A stretch of DNA of 64,000 nucleotides. Origin: Pelotomaculum isophthalicicum JI. GTDB taxonomy: Bacteria; Bacillota; Desulfotomaculia; Desulfotomaculales; Pelotomaculaceae. The DNA lies in the NCBI RefSeq assembly GCF_029478095.1, contig NZ_JAKOAV010000008.1, positions 42,500 through 106,499 of the forward strand, in the 5' to 3' direction. The notes beneath the pieces are model-generated. The model saw nothing but the letters and a program-made list of their open reading frames with translations. It did not search any database and was not told the origin of the DNA. The number at the start of each line of letters is the position of its first letter. Position 1 is the stretch's first letter. This document shows positions 49,610 through 58,142 of the stretch, piece by piece. The position numbers and the translations under genes were made by a program.

Positions 49610-50206
49610 TTATTCGAATTTTACTGTAATATTTTGCGATGATCGATTCTTCTTTGGAGCCTTTACATACAAGAACCCATTATGGTATGTGGCGGTTGCG
49701 CCGGAAGGCTCTACCAGCGCCGGTAGACGTATAGTTTTAAAAAACCTTTTGTTTTCTATTTTATTTCCCGAAGTTTCGATAACATCCCTAGTACCGGATA
49801 GCTCTAATGTCTCCTGGGACAAAAGAACATTCAAATTGTTCCTGGAAGCAATACCGGGAAGAATGGCGCTAACGTTTACTTCTCGCGGGGTTTCATAGAT
49901 TGAAATGGGCGGGGTGTAACCGCCCTTTATAGTATCCGTAGTTGAGGCGAGATCGTACGACGCAGCGGACCCTTCCTGCCAAACGATGTTATCTTCTGCT
50001 TTTACAGGGGTAGACGAAACCGCCTGTTCAACTTTTATTTCTTTTTCGGACTGGGCCGTATTCAAATTAGGGAATGCAATATGGTTGGCAATTTCCATTA
50101 AATGATCAAGAACATCTTTGTTTAAATTACCATAGACATTCATTCCCTTGGTCTTTTCATAAAGATCAAGAGCAAGCTTAAACCAATTTTTATCAGCTGA
50201 ATTCAT
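49610..50206 (-). CDS. Hsp20/alpha-crystallin-type protein with N-terminal extension
   Basis: A 198-residue protein. The last ~95 residues form the alpha-crystallin sandwich (SIYETPREVNVSAILPGI...ELSGTRDVIE...RFFKTIRLPALVEPSGATATYHNGFLYVKAPK). The long N-terminal part is helical and Asn-rich and I cannot assign it. ATG 50206 follows AGGGGTG at nine bases. It faces another Hsp20 gene at 51660 across a cluster of small spore-like genes. Confidence 0.82.
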   Translation of the reverse strand: MNSADKNWFKLALDLYEKTKGMNVYGNLNKDVLDHLMEIANHIAFPNLNTAQSEKEIKVEQAVSSTPVKAEDNIVWQEGSAASYDLASTTDTIKGGYTPPISIYETPREVNVSAILPGIASRNNLNVLLSQETLELSGTRDVIETSGNKIENKRFFKTIRLPALVEPSGATATYHNGFLYVKAPKKNRSSQNITVKFE

Positions 50207-50318
50207 AAAATATAACACCCCTAACATAAACCCTTGATATAAGAATCATGGCCCAACAGTCAATATGAATAAGTGCGGCATAAATTATAGAAACAATATC
50301 AGCGAGGAGAGTTTTGAC

Positions 50319-50576
50319 GTGGCAGTATCAATTTTAAACGGCGCCATTCAAGTTAACGAATTTCGCAATAATGCCAATTTAAATCAGGGAAAGGCTGTGG
50401 CCAACGCGTGGAGTTTTTGGTCAAAGGCGAATACTTCAGTTGGGCCAGTTCCCGGCAACCTGAATCTTATTACCTCAGGGGCTAATATCATTATCGATAA
50501 TGATTTGTTTGACATGAACGTTCCCAATGCCGGCGGGCAAAGCCCCGTCACCGGCGGCAATGCCGAGGTCATTTAG
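50319..50576 (+). CDS. GerPA/PF-like small protein, member A
   Basis: An 85-residue protein beginning MAVSILNGAIQVNEF. Its core WSFWSKANTSVGPVPGN and then NLNLI...DNDLFDM parallels two proteins on the opposite strand (50573-50800 and 50819-51082). All three keep W, SK, N, G, N and a D-D-M end. The layout recalls GerPA/GerPF spore-coat proteins, by analogy only. GTG 50319 follows GAGGAG at nine bases. Confidence 0.65.
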   Translation: MAVSILNGAIQVNEFRNNANLNQGKAVANAWSFWSKANTSVGPVPGNLNLITSGANIIIDNDLFDMNVPNAGGQSPVTGGNAEVI

Positions 50577-50800
50577 GATTTCGGCTCTTGAGTTTTTACA
50601 AACATGTCAATAATGTCAGAATCATTCAGAAAATTTAGCCGGCTGGCTATAAAGTTACCGTCCCCGTTGACCCGGCCAAGGGAAAGATTTCTCTTAGAAC
50701 TGGCACGCCAGCCTTTAAGGGTGTTGTCACCGTAAAATATTCCCGCGTTGCCTTGAGCCATTGCCAAATTAATTTTTCCAAGGTATATTTCTGTTTTCAT
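50573..50800 (-). CDS. GerPA/PF-like small protein, member B
   Basis: A 75-residue protein with the same pattern: WRASSKRNLSLGRVNGD, then GNFIA...NDSDIIDM. ATG 50800 follows AGAGGTG. It converges with member A, overlapping by four bases at the stops, and is 18 bases downstream of member C. Confidence 0.65.
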   Translation of the reverse strand: MKTEIYLGKINLAMAQGNAGIFYGDNTLKGWRASSKRNLSLGRVNGDGNFIASRLNFLNDSDIIDMFVKTQEPKS

Positions 50801-50818
50801 CCTTGCACCTCTTTTAAA

Positions 50819-51082
50819 TTAATCAATATCAAGCAGTTTGCGCAGGACCGTTTCATCCGGCCTATCCATGCAGATCATATCCTGCCAGTCCGGATCATCC
50901 ACCTTGAAGTCAGCTTCAGCTATCGAATTTCTGTCGCCGCTCAACCGGCCAAAACCGCTGTTGGATTTGCTATAGGTCTTCCAGTCAAAGAAATAATTGT
51001 TCCCGATTGCCACTGCCGAGCCGGTATCGACATCGGCGATTCGCAAGTTATTAATATTAATCTGTAGCAATACCTTGGCCAC
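50819..51082 (-). CDS. GerPA/PF-like small protein, member C
   Basis: An 87-residue protein with WKTYSKSNSGFGRLSGD, then RNSIA...DDPDWQDM. GTG start behind GGTGGTG. Members B and C are cotranscribed leftward. The DPD near the end matches the usual GerPF/PA ending. Confidence 0.65.
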   Translation of the reverse strand: MAKVLLQININNLRIADVDTGSAVAIGNNYFFDWKTYSKSNSGFGRLSGDRNSIAEADFKVDDPDWQDMICMDRPDETVLRKLLDID

Positions 51083-51235
51083 AACTTCACCACCACTTTA
51101 TCTATTATTAAAAAGATATGCCCACAAAGCCATATCAGTGACAAATTTTTAATCACAGCATATACTGCTAGCTATAAAGGTCTGATAACAGGGCTAGTTG
51201 AACATCATTCAAAAAAAGCGGGAAATGGTAATGTC

Positions 51236-51694
51236 ATGTTCAAACTTTTCTGGCGACGTATTATGCATCCTCTTAGGGAACAACCGTCGCAACAGGTCAA
51301 CTTTATGAAACAGGTAGAGGAATTGCAATCTACCGTTAATGGGATGGCTGCCGACCTGGCAGCCATAAAAAGGGAATGTATGGGACAGTCCTGTGAAATT
51401 AAAATTGAAAAAGTATGTGTTGACAAGGTAAATCTTGACCAGATTATCTTTAACATTGACGGCATGGATGTGAAAGACCTAAGCGGTTGTTTAAGCATAG
51501 GCCTTAATTACGGCAGTAAAGTGCTCCGCATTGCATCGCCACAAAAACCAAAAACAGAAGAGCAAAAAAAAGGCAAAACCGGCGAACCTCCTTCCCCCCA
51601 GGAGGAGCAGCCTCAAATAAAGATAAATTTTCAACGTGAAGATAAAGAAGGTGAAAATATTGGCCGTGAATCACAACCCGTTCGAGATTTTTAA
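51236..51694 (+). CDS. GerPC-like protein
   Basis: A 152-residue protein with an N-terminal coiled coil (VEELQSTVNGMAADLAAIKR) and a central beta segment KVCVDKVNLDQIIFNIDGMD and VKDLSGCLSIGLNYG, which resembles the GerPC core 'beta strand...L.G.LNIGL'. The C-terminus is Pro/Lys/Glu-rich and disordered. If correct, it is a spore coat germination-permeability protein. It overlaps the second Hsp20 gene by 35 bases. Confidence 0.62.
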   Translation: MFKLFWRRIMHPLREQPSQQVNFMKQVEELQSTVNGMAADLAAIKRECMGQSCEIKIEKVCVDKVNLDQIIFNIDGMDVKDLSGCLSIGLNYGSKVLRIASPQKPKTEEQKKGKTGEPPSPQEEQPQIKINFQREDKEGENIGRESQPVRDF

Positions 51695-52121
51695 AAATAT
51701 TCCCAATGCAGATAAAAAGTTTTTTCAGGAGATTAATGGTTGGCCCGACCCCACGGGTTTTTTAGAACACATTAGTAGAAGGAATTGGCCATTGCTAAAT
51801 CTAGTTGAAACAATTAATGAGATTATAATCAGCGTAGATTTACCAGGATTGCAAAAAGCAAGCGACGCCAAAGTAGCGATAAAAGGAAATACACTGAAGA
51901 TTGAGGGGGTAGTAGGTTACGAACCTCATCTTTCTGAGCAGGGGTCAATAGTGCATATACAAGAAAGACGCACAGGCAAATTCTGCCGTACCGTTACCCT
52001 TCCGACAGCGGTAAGCAGCAATAGCGCCCAGGCAAACTACCGCTCCGGCATACTAGAAATCAAATTTGCAAAGCCCCAGGATAGTCAGGCCGAAATACTA
52101 AATATTGAGTTTGGTTTCTAG
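51660..52121 (+). CDS. Hsp20/alpha-crystallin-type protein
   Basis: A 153-residue small heat-shock type protein: N-terminal extension with WPDPTGFLEHI, then the sandwich INEIIISVDLPGL...LKIEGVVGYEP...GKFCRTVTLPTAVSSNSAQANYR and GILEIKFAK. TTG 51660 follows AGAAGGTG. Overlap with the GerPC-like gene implies coupling. Spore-coat-related Hsp20 proteins exist in Clostridia, which fits the surroundings. Confidence 0.82.
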   Translation: MAVNHNPFEIFKNIPNADKKFFQEINGWPDPTGFLEHISRRNWPLLNLVETINEIIISVDLPGLQKASDAKVAIKGNTLKIEGVVGYEPHLSEQGSIVHIQERRTGKFCRTVTLPTAVSSNSAQANYRSGILEIKFAKPQDSQAEILNIEFGF

Positions 52122-52373
52122 TGTCTATGAATTCTATTTCCCCAAAGATCAGATTAGAAATATTTTGTCAAGAATGGCCCCACTTGGTCATCACAGGCTC
52201 TTGGTAACCAACCGACATACTACAATTGACCATCAATGATTCCTCATCTTCTGTTGAAAACCAATCCAAGGTGAAAAATTCATATAATTTTGTTCGGGAT
52301 GGTAAACCTATATGACAGAACTAATTATTTTAAGACCCGTTAGTAAAAACACCATTAGACGAGGATGAATCTA

Positions 52374-53510
52374 ATGAAATTTACAAAGAAAACCATGTTG
52401 ATGATATTTGCCATAACTGTATTACTGATGGGAGTATTAAGTTACAGAGCCAGTTCATCAGCGGATATCAGTAAAAGGGATTTGCAGGAAAGAGTTCAGG
52501 TGATTTTTCAGTCCCGCGCCTCGGCATCAGTTACCGGCAGCGATCCCGAAAAGGCCCTTTCATATTATGATACCACGACGATGTTGGGCCGCTGGGCTTT
52601 GGAGCATGAGAAATCCAAATTAAAATACATCCAGTTGTGGTCTCAGAAACGTGGAGTAAATATTATTGAAGCAAATTCAACCATAAAAATCCCCTGGTCG
52701 CAAGTGGTGGGAGATAATGCTGAACTGACCGTCGACCAAACTCTGCAGTTGGGCTATGTTTACCAAGATGATCCCACAGTAAACCGTTTTGGTATTGGTA
52801 CGCGCCATTGGATGAAACTAACACTTAAAAACGGTAAATGGTTTATACTGCAAGATTTTTATACCGACGGTCTCGGCGACAATAGTTTGGCGCTTGATCC
52901 CATACCGTCAGACGGTCCCGCGGTTGTAAAGAAAAATGAACATACAAATTCGGCTGCGAGCAGCGCCCCCAGTTTACTCAACCGGGAGGGCACGGTAAAA
53001 TATGCCGATGAATTCGCCGGCCTGGCCTGGGGGGCGGGCAATGATAATCAATACAACATCCGTTATCGCGATTATAACGACCAGGGCGGGGACTGTACCA
53101 ACTTTGTCTCACAATGCCTGGGAGACCAGGAAGGAGGCAGGCTGCCCATGGATGACAATTGGTTCTACAACCTGAACGAAGGCGCGGGCAGCCAAGCCTG
53201 GGTTCGGGCTGAGACCTTCGGTGACTGGCTGGTGTACAGTGGATGGGGACAGCGACTGGCCCGGGGCACATTCCAGGAATTAAACACCCCCGGTGAAAAA
53301 TATCCACGTGGAGCAGTAAGAGAATTGCAAAAGGGGGATGTAATAGGTTACGGCAAGATCGGCTACTCAGCACATATGGCCATAGTAGTCGGATATGATT
53401 CAAAGGGATACCCCCTGGTGAATTCTCATAACGTGGACCGCTACCACTGTCCCTGGGACATGGGATACGACAAATCAACCATCTACCACTTATATAAGTT
53501 TGGTGGATAA
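52374..53510 (+). CDS. Secreted amidase-domain protein
   Basis: A 378-residue protein with a signal peptide (KKTMLMIFAITVLLMGVLS) and a C-terminal putative amidase domain (amidase_6 type). The nucleophilic Cys is in GGDCTNFVSQCL and the partner His in SAHMAIVVGY, followed by VNSHNVDRYHCPWD. It probably cuts peptide bonds in cell wall or spore cortex/coat. ATG 52374 has GAGG nine bases upstream; ATG 52365 abuts that site. Single gene. Confidence 0.86.
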   Translation: MKFTKKTMLMIFAITVLLMGVLSYRASSSADISKRDLQERVQVIFQSRASASVTGSDPEKALSYYDTTTMLGRWALEHEKSKLKYIQLWSQKRGVNIIEANSTIKIPWSQVVGDNAELTVDQTLQLGYVYQDDPTVNRFGIGTRHWMKLTLKNGKWFILQDFYTDGLGDNSLALDPIPSDGPAVVKKNEHTNSAASSAPSLLNREGTVKYADEFAGLAWGAGNDNQYNIRYRDYNDQGGDCTNFVSQCLGDQEGGRLPMDDNWFYNLNEGAGSQAWVRAETFGDWLVYSGWGQRLARGTFQELNTPGEKYPRGAVRELQKGDVIGYGKIGYSAHMAIVVGYDSKGYPLVNSHNVDRYHCPWDMGYDKSTIYHLYKFGG

Positions 53511-53635
53511 GATTTATGGTATGTTTAGCAGTGTAGCACAGCACGAAAAGGGTAATTCTTGTGAAATTACAATTAATAGTACAGGAACATTATTGTCCCA
53601 ATACCATATAATGGTACCAAAGAGAGGTGTTTCTC

Positions 53636-54238
53636 ATGGCCGATATTCACAACAAAGGAAATGTGAATAAAGATGAGCACGAACAAATCAACACAAACGC
53701 TGTAAATTTTAATTGTCCTGCCTGTGGTCCAGGAACCAATCCATTACAAACACCGTATCCGGGTTATCCATGCATTAATTATAAATATTATCCAACATAC
53801 ATGTATGTGCCGGGATATGCCTATCCGGAGGCTCTAAGGCTAATCGTCGAATCTGTGAGCGGTGAGAGGGAAGATGAATTATTCTATAATTACATGATTA
53901 GCATTGCCCCGCCTGAGCAAAAAGAAATTATAGCATCCATTCGCGATGATGAGATCAAGCATAACAAAATGCTGAGAGAGATCTATTGGGAACTGACCGG
54001 GCAGGAGATATCCGCGGTCAAGAACGGTGCTTTCCAGCCTCCTGACAGTTATTGTAACGGAATAACCAAAGCCCTGTTCGGAGAATTAGCCGCGGTTGAA
54101 AGATATCGCAAAATCTTATTCGGCCTTGAATTCCTACCATATAGAAATATGATTACTGAAATTTATACTGACGAGTTAAAACACGGGTCTAAATGGAATT
54201 ACCTGTTTACTGTAAACTGTAGCCTCTGCAAGCGTTAA
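53636..54238 (+). CDS. Ferritin-like protein
   Basis: A 200-residue protein. An N-terminal Cys/Pro/Tyr-rich tail (CPACGPGTNPLQTPYPGY) precedes a four-helix bundle with Glu/His pairs typical of diiron proteins: EREDELFYNYM, DDEIKHNKM, FGELAAVERY and DELKHGSKWN. Related to ferritin-like proteins of spore coats (CotJC/YhjR-like); oxidase or metal storage is possible. ATG 53636 follows AGAGGTG. Confidence 0.82.
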   Translation: MADIHNKGNVNKDEHEQINTNAVNFNCPACGPGTNPLQTPYPGYPCINYKYYPTYMYVPGYAYPEALRLIVESVSGEREDELFYNYMISIAPPEQKEIIASIRDDEIKHNKMLREIYWELTGQEISAVKNGAFQPPDSYCNGITKALFGELAAVERYRKILFGLEFLPYRNMITEIYTDELKHGSKWNYLFTVNCSLCKR

Positions 54239-54249
54239 GAAAATACCGG

Positions 54250-54275
54250 GCAATAAAAATAGCCCAGGGCGTAAG
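54250..54275 (-). terminator. Terminator of the lipoprotein gene
   Basis: AGGGC and GCCCT form a short GC stem around TTAC; a TTTTTATTG follows on the minus strand. Confidence 0.6.
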
Positions 54276-54332
54276 CCCTGAACCAAAACAAATGCGGATT
54301 CCCAAGAGGCTATGTTCGATAATGAAAACAAA

Positions 54333-54605
54333 TTAATCTTCTTTACTTCCTTCCCCGGACCCTTTTTCATTTGCATTAGATCCGGACTCAGATCCAGACT
54401 CTCCTCCGTTATTTTCCTTATTGGGTGATAGTTTCTTTCCTGTATCCTGTATACTTTTATTGGCATCCTGAATTGATTTGTTAACGTTCTGGATGCTATC
54501 GTTAACATTTTTAACACCCTCGGTAACGTCCTGCACATTGCCACAGCCAGCAGTAACCAGAGAGAATATAAAAATAACCGCTAATATATAAAATAATTTT
54601 TTCAT
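54333..54605 (-). CDS. Small Ser/Asn-rich lipoprotein
   Basis: A 90-residue lipoprotein. Signal peptide with lipobox LVTAGC; Cys21 becomes the lipid-modified N-terminus. After that a stretch of 7- to 8-residue repeats (SIQNVNKSIQDANKSIQD) and a Gly/Ser/Glu-rich tail. Function unknown. The 11-base tandem repeats 54662-54705 lie just upstream, as they do ahead of the two-component system, so this gene is its likely target. Confidence 0.82.
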   Translation of the reverse strand: MKKLFYILAVIFIFSLVTAGCGNVQDVTEGVKNVNDSIQNVNKSIQDANKSIQDTGKKLSPNKENNGGESGSESGSNANEKGSGEGSKED

Positions 54606-54661
54606 CTCAAATACCTCCTCGTAAACATTACGTGAATGCTTCTTTATTATATGCCTGCCAG

Positions 54662-54705
54662 CTAAAGGCCAGCCAAGAAAAAACCAAGAGATAGCTAAGA
54701 GTTTT
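54662..54705 (-). promoter_or_regulatory. Four 11-base tandem repeats, copy 2
   Basis: CTAAAGGCCAG, CCAAGAAAAAA, CCAAGAGATAG, CTAAGAGTTTT in direct order on the plus strand, spaced one helix turn apart. Consensus (C/T)(T/C)AA(A/G). The same four-unit array occurs at 58056-58099. This is the layout of an OmpR-type regulator site. Confidence 0.65.
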
Positions 54706-55515
54706 ATTTTATATCAGGACTTACTCTTGGAGACTCCAGACTTATATCCCTAAGGTTACCGGGTACCATAACCTTTAGAGCTTCTGGAACCAATGTAATG
54801 TTAACCGGTGTTTTCGCAGTTATTTCACCATCCACCTCAACACATTGCGGCGGTGATGCTTCAAGCTTTACTTCCTTCACATTGAAAAAACGGGCTTGGG
54901 GAAAAATAGTCGCTTTCCCAAGCAGGAAGACAATCCATAATTTTAGAGTATGCCATCGGTTCGGCGTATCCATAACGAAAACTGTAAGTTCCCGATCATC
55001 CGCTGTAGCACTTTGGGCAAGCGGCGTTACTCCAAAGTGCCTGCCATTGGCTATAACAACCTCCTCAACTTTCCCCAGGTCCACATCAATCACTTTTCCA
55101 TTGACAATGGCTTCAACTGCTCCCTTCAGGTCTAAAGGGATTCCAAGAGTTCGCGCAAAACTGTTCACCGTACCAAACGGTAGTATCCCAAGCACCACAT
55201 CCTGGCAGGCGAAATAATCCACTACCGAACTTATTGTCCCGTCCCCCCCCCGCCGACAACTATCAGTTTATGCTTATGCTTTATTGCATCCTGAACCACT
55301 TCGGGCAAACGTTCCGGATATCTAACCGGGTATGAAGCCACAATTGAGATACCTTGCTTAGTCAATTCGTCCTTAGCTGAAAGGAAAAATTGTTGCCCCC
55401 TTCGGGAATGGGTGTTAACTATAAGCACAGCGGAGCGCTCATGGTTATACGAACCATTAAATTCATCTTCATCAATTTGCTGCATTTGTGAAGATCTTAT
55501 ATCTTTTATGACCAT
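54704..55515 (-). pseudogene. Diacylglycerol/lipid kinase, frameshifted at poly-G
   Basis: The N-terminal frame (55515-55231) carries SAVLIVNTHSRRGQQFF and LIVVGGGG, then stops. The continuation (54704-55222) carries GILPFGTVNSFARTLGIP, a YegS/BmrU-type lipid kinase (DagK catalytic) motif. The break lies in a run of nine G (plus strand C 55243-55251) exactly where GGDGT should stand; seven or ten G would restore the frame. The second half also lacks about 60 residues that lie between DVDLG and VIANGRHFG in normal members, so the gene looks decayed beyond one slip. Confidence 0.82.
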
Positions 55516-55718
55516 GAACTATGGCGCGAATGACGGCGTCTGTAGTGATGTGAATGTGAGTGAGAATGAGAGTGAGAGTAGCTTCTTGAACTGTTCAAAG
55601 CGTCAATAATTTTGCCCAAGATACCGTGTCCACGTCTCTTGTAATAGTCGCTGCCATGTCTTCCATGGCGATAATGTCCCTTACTTGACGAACGTGAAAA
55701 CTTAGATAAAAATCCCAT
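55506..55718 (-). CDS. His/Ser/Arg-rich small protein
   Basis: A 70-residue protein with SYSHSHSHSHSHHYRRRHSR at the C-terminus and RHGRHGSDYYKRRGHG in the middle. ATG 55718 follows GGGAGG. Seven alternating Ser-His residues suggest metal binding; possibly a spore coat or stress protein. It overlaps the start of the broken kinase gene by ten bases. Confidence 0.7.
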   Translation of the reverse strand: MGFLSKFSRSSSKGHYRHGRHGSDYYKRRGHGILGKIIDALNSSRSYSHSHSHSHSHHYRRRHSRHSSWS

Positions 55719-55756
55719 AATGAAACCTCCCAATTATTGTTTTAGTACATTGCTTC

Positions 55757-57199
55757 TTAAGAATTTTCCCGAACATTAAGCGGCAGGCAGACGGTAAACG
55801 TGGTGCCGCTGCCGGAAGCGCTATACACATCGACGGTGCCGCCGTGGGCTTCAGCGATAGCCGCGACGATGGCCAGACCTAAACCGCTGCCTTTGCTGCA
55901 GCTCCTGGATGAATCGGCGCGCCAAAATCGTTCAAAAACACGGGAAAGATGCTCGGCTGCAATACCTGTGCCGGTATTGTGCACCCACATACACAAGTTT
56001 TCATTCCGGACTTCCGCGCCCAATGTAATTTCCTCCTCCAGCGCCGTGTGCCGCAACGCGTTATCAACCAGGTTGTTTAATACCTGGCGCATCCTGTCCG
56101 GATCCGCCAACAAAGGTGGCAAGACCGGGCACCGAACCGTTACTCGTCGCCCCGGCGCCAGCAAAATAGCGCGTTGGGCCGCGTCGGACAGCAAACCGGG
56201 CACGTCGAGCGCCTGACGGTGGAGAGGCGCCCCGGCGCCCAGGCGGGCCAGAGTCAACAAATCATCAACCAGCCGGTTCAAGCGCTCTAATTCGGTTCTC
56301 GCAGCCGTCAGCACACGGGTCTGCTCCTGCGGCTCTGAAGCCGCTCCCCGCCTCAACACATCAAGGTAACCGGTTATAACAGTAAGATAAGAACGCAACT
56401 CGTGAGAGGCGTCAGCGGCGAACTGGCGAACCTGATCGGTGGCTTTACGCTGAGCGGCAAAAGCGTTCTCCAGCTGGTCGAGCATGGAGTTAAAAGCCAC
56501 AAACAACTCCGTTATTTCATCTCCTCCGGGAGGCACTACAACACGGCTTGTTAGTCTGTTGCCAGAAATGCTCCTCGCGGTGGCAGCTAAATTGGTCAGC
56601 GGGCGCAGGGCAAAACGGATCACCAGATAAACCAAGCCAACCGCCGCTAGCAATACTACAAGGCCGCCGGTGAAAAGCAACAAGCGCGCACGTGAAAGCG
56701 AAACATCTACATTGGTCATCGAAGCGCTGACCTCCAGAGCTCCCTGAACCTCTCCGCCACTGCCGATAACCGGAACCAGGTAAACAAGCTTTCTTCCTTC
56801 AGCACCGGGCTGGACCCGGATTTGATCCGTACCTTTCAACACATCTGACAGGAGTAAAGACGGGAGGGGAGGTGTTTCTTCCATTGCCTGGCCGCTATTC
56901 GTTAGAGGATTGCCCTCCTTGTCATATATCAACACATCCAGTCCCTGGGCTTCCAGTTCCTGAGTCAGCCCGGCGACAGGCGGGTGCTGGTTTTCGCTAA
57001 TAGTATAGTTATGGCTGGTCCAGCGCTTCAGTGTTGGTCCCACTTGCACACGCAGTTTGGCTTCGGCAGTCTCTATCAAATCGGCTTTTAATTCAGTATA
57101 GGCCAGCAGGCCGTAAACCAGCAGCAGCACGGTCAGCACCAGGAGCAGCCCCAGCGTCAAGCGGGCGCGCAGGCTGTGGATGTATTGGGGAAATTTCAC
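55757..57199 (-). CDS. Sensor histidine kinase
   Basis: A 480-residue kinase. Two membrane helices (about 14-36 and 172-194) flank a ~135-residue extracytoplasmic sensor; HAMP follows (197-250). Phosphoacceptor His266 is in ASHELRSYLTV; the N box NNLVDNALRH and G boxes follow at the C-terminus. It overlaps the regulator gene by four bases, which is the usual pairing. Signal unknown. Confidence 0.93.
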   Translation of the reverse strand: MKFPQYIHSLRARLTLGLLLVLTVLLLVYGLLAYTELKADLIETAEAKLRVQVGPTLKRWTSHNYTISENQHPPVAGLTQELEAQGLDVLIYDKEGNPLTNSGQAMEETPPLPSLLLSDVLKGTDQIRVQPGAEGRKLVYLVPVIGSGGEVQGALEVSASMTNVDVSLSRARLLLFTGGLVVLLAAVGLVYLVIRFALRPLTNLAATARSISGNRLTSRVVVPPGGDEITELFVAFNSMLDQLENAFAAQRKATDQVRQFAADASHELRSYLTVITGYLDVLRRGAASEPQEQTRVLTAARTELERLNRLVDDLLTLARLGAGAPLHRQALDVPGLLSDAAQRAILLAPGRRVTVRCPVLPPLLADPDRMRQVLNNLVDNALRHTALEEEITLGAEVRNENLCMWVHNTGTGIAAEHLSRVFERFWRADSSRSCSKGSGLGLAIVAAIAEAHGGTVDVYSASGSGTTFTVCLPLNVRENS

Positions 57200-57885
57200 G
57201 GCTTGATTTCCTCTAGGACATAACCCACACCCCGCACCGTATTAATAAGCGGCGGCTCGCCAAGCTTGCGGCGCAGGTAACCGATATAGACTTCTACGAC
57301 ACTAGCGTCCCCACCAAAGTCGTAGCCCCATACATTTTGCAGGATCGTTTCTTTCGGCAAAACCTGATGCGGGTGCCGCATCAACAGGTGGAGAAGGTCG
57401 AATTCCGTGGGGGTCAAAGCCAGGCGCTCCTGTCCCCGGCGGGCTTCGCGGCGGGAGGGCCACAAGTTTAGATCGGAAAATTGAAGCATGTCTTTGCCGT
57501 AAGATTGACCCCTCCGGCGCAGAAGCGCCTCCAGACGCGCCAGGAGTTCGTCAAAATGAAACGGCTTGACGAGATAATCATCCGCCCCAGCCCTCAGACC
57601 GGCTACCCGGTCAGCCACCTCGTCTTTAGCCGTCAGCATCAGAATAGCCGGGTCAGCCAGGGTGCGAAGCCGCTGGCACATTTCCGGGCCGGAAGCGTCA
57701 GGCAGCATCCAGTCAAGAATTACCACATCGGGCGGCGCCGCCCGGGCGCGTTCATACGCAAGGCTGCCGTTCGCGGCGCTATCTACTGAATAGCCTTCAT
57801 AGCGCAAACCCAGAGAAAGGAAATCTATAACCCCGGGGTCATCATCAACTATTAGGACCGTAAACTTCGGCTTTTCCGTGGACAT
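57196..57885 (-). CDS. OmpR-family response regulator
   Basis: A 229-residue regulator: receiver domain with LIVDDDP and phosphoacceptor Asp58 (VILDWMLPD), then a winged-helix domain (LTPTEFDLLHLLMRHPHQVL, YLRRKLGEPPLINTVRGVGY). It should bind direct repeats; the 11-base arrays at 58056-58099, about 170 bases upstream, and 54662-54705 are the best candidates. Confidence 0.94.
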   Translation of the reverse strand: MSTEKPKFTVLIVDDDPGVIDFLSLGLRYEGYSVDSAANGSLAYERARAAPPDVVILDWMLPDASGPEMCQRLRTLADPAILMLTAKDEVADRVAGLRAGADDYLVKPFHFDELLARLEALLRRRGQSYGKDMLQFSDLNLWPSRREARRGQERLALTPTEFDLLHLLMRHPHQVLPKETILQNVWGYDFGGDASVVEVYIGYLRRKLGEPPLINTVRGVGYVLEEIKP

Positions 57886-58055
57886 CCCTGCTCACTCCTA
57901 AATTCTCTTCCCAATGTTTTTCATTTATCAAGACAGCAATAAAAATTATGTTTTCATCTTTCAATAAACAATTATACCAAAGTTAAAATTTCCTAACAGA
58001 TCAAGACTGTTATAGTTTCTATAACTTTTTTTAAATTTAAGTATATCCCCGCCGG

Positions 58056-58099
58056 TTAAAGATCAGCCAAGAAAAAACTAAGAGAATGCTAAGAAATGA
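58056..58099 (-). promoter_or_regulatory. Four 11-base tandem repeats, copy 1
   Basis: TTAAAGATCAG, CCAAGAAAAAA, CTAAGAGAATG, CTAAGAAATGA. Upstream of the two-component operon, which implies autoregulation. Confidence 0.65.
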
Positions 58100-58142
58100 A
58101 CCCTTAAGAGCGAGGCCAAAAACATAAATGAAATCAATATTA

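Noticed and set aside
52163..52319. Minus-strand frame without a start codon, ~50 codons, containing LDWFSTEDEESL
   Set aside because: No start codon or ribosome binding site, and no family recognised. Could be a relic, but there is no support.
54176..54544. Longer minus-strand frame overlapping the lipoprotein gene
   Set aside because: The 54333-54605 frame has a perfect signal peptide and lipobox; the other has no ribosome binding site or motif.
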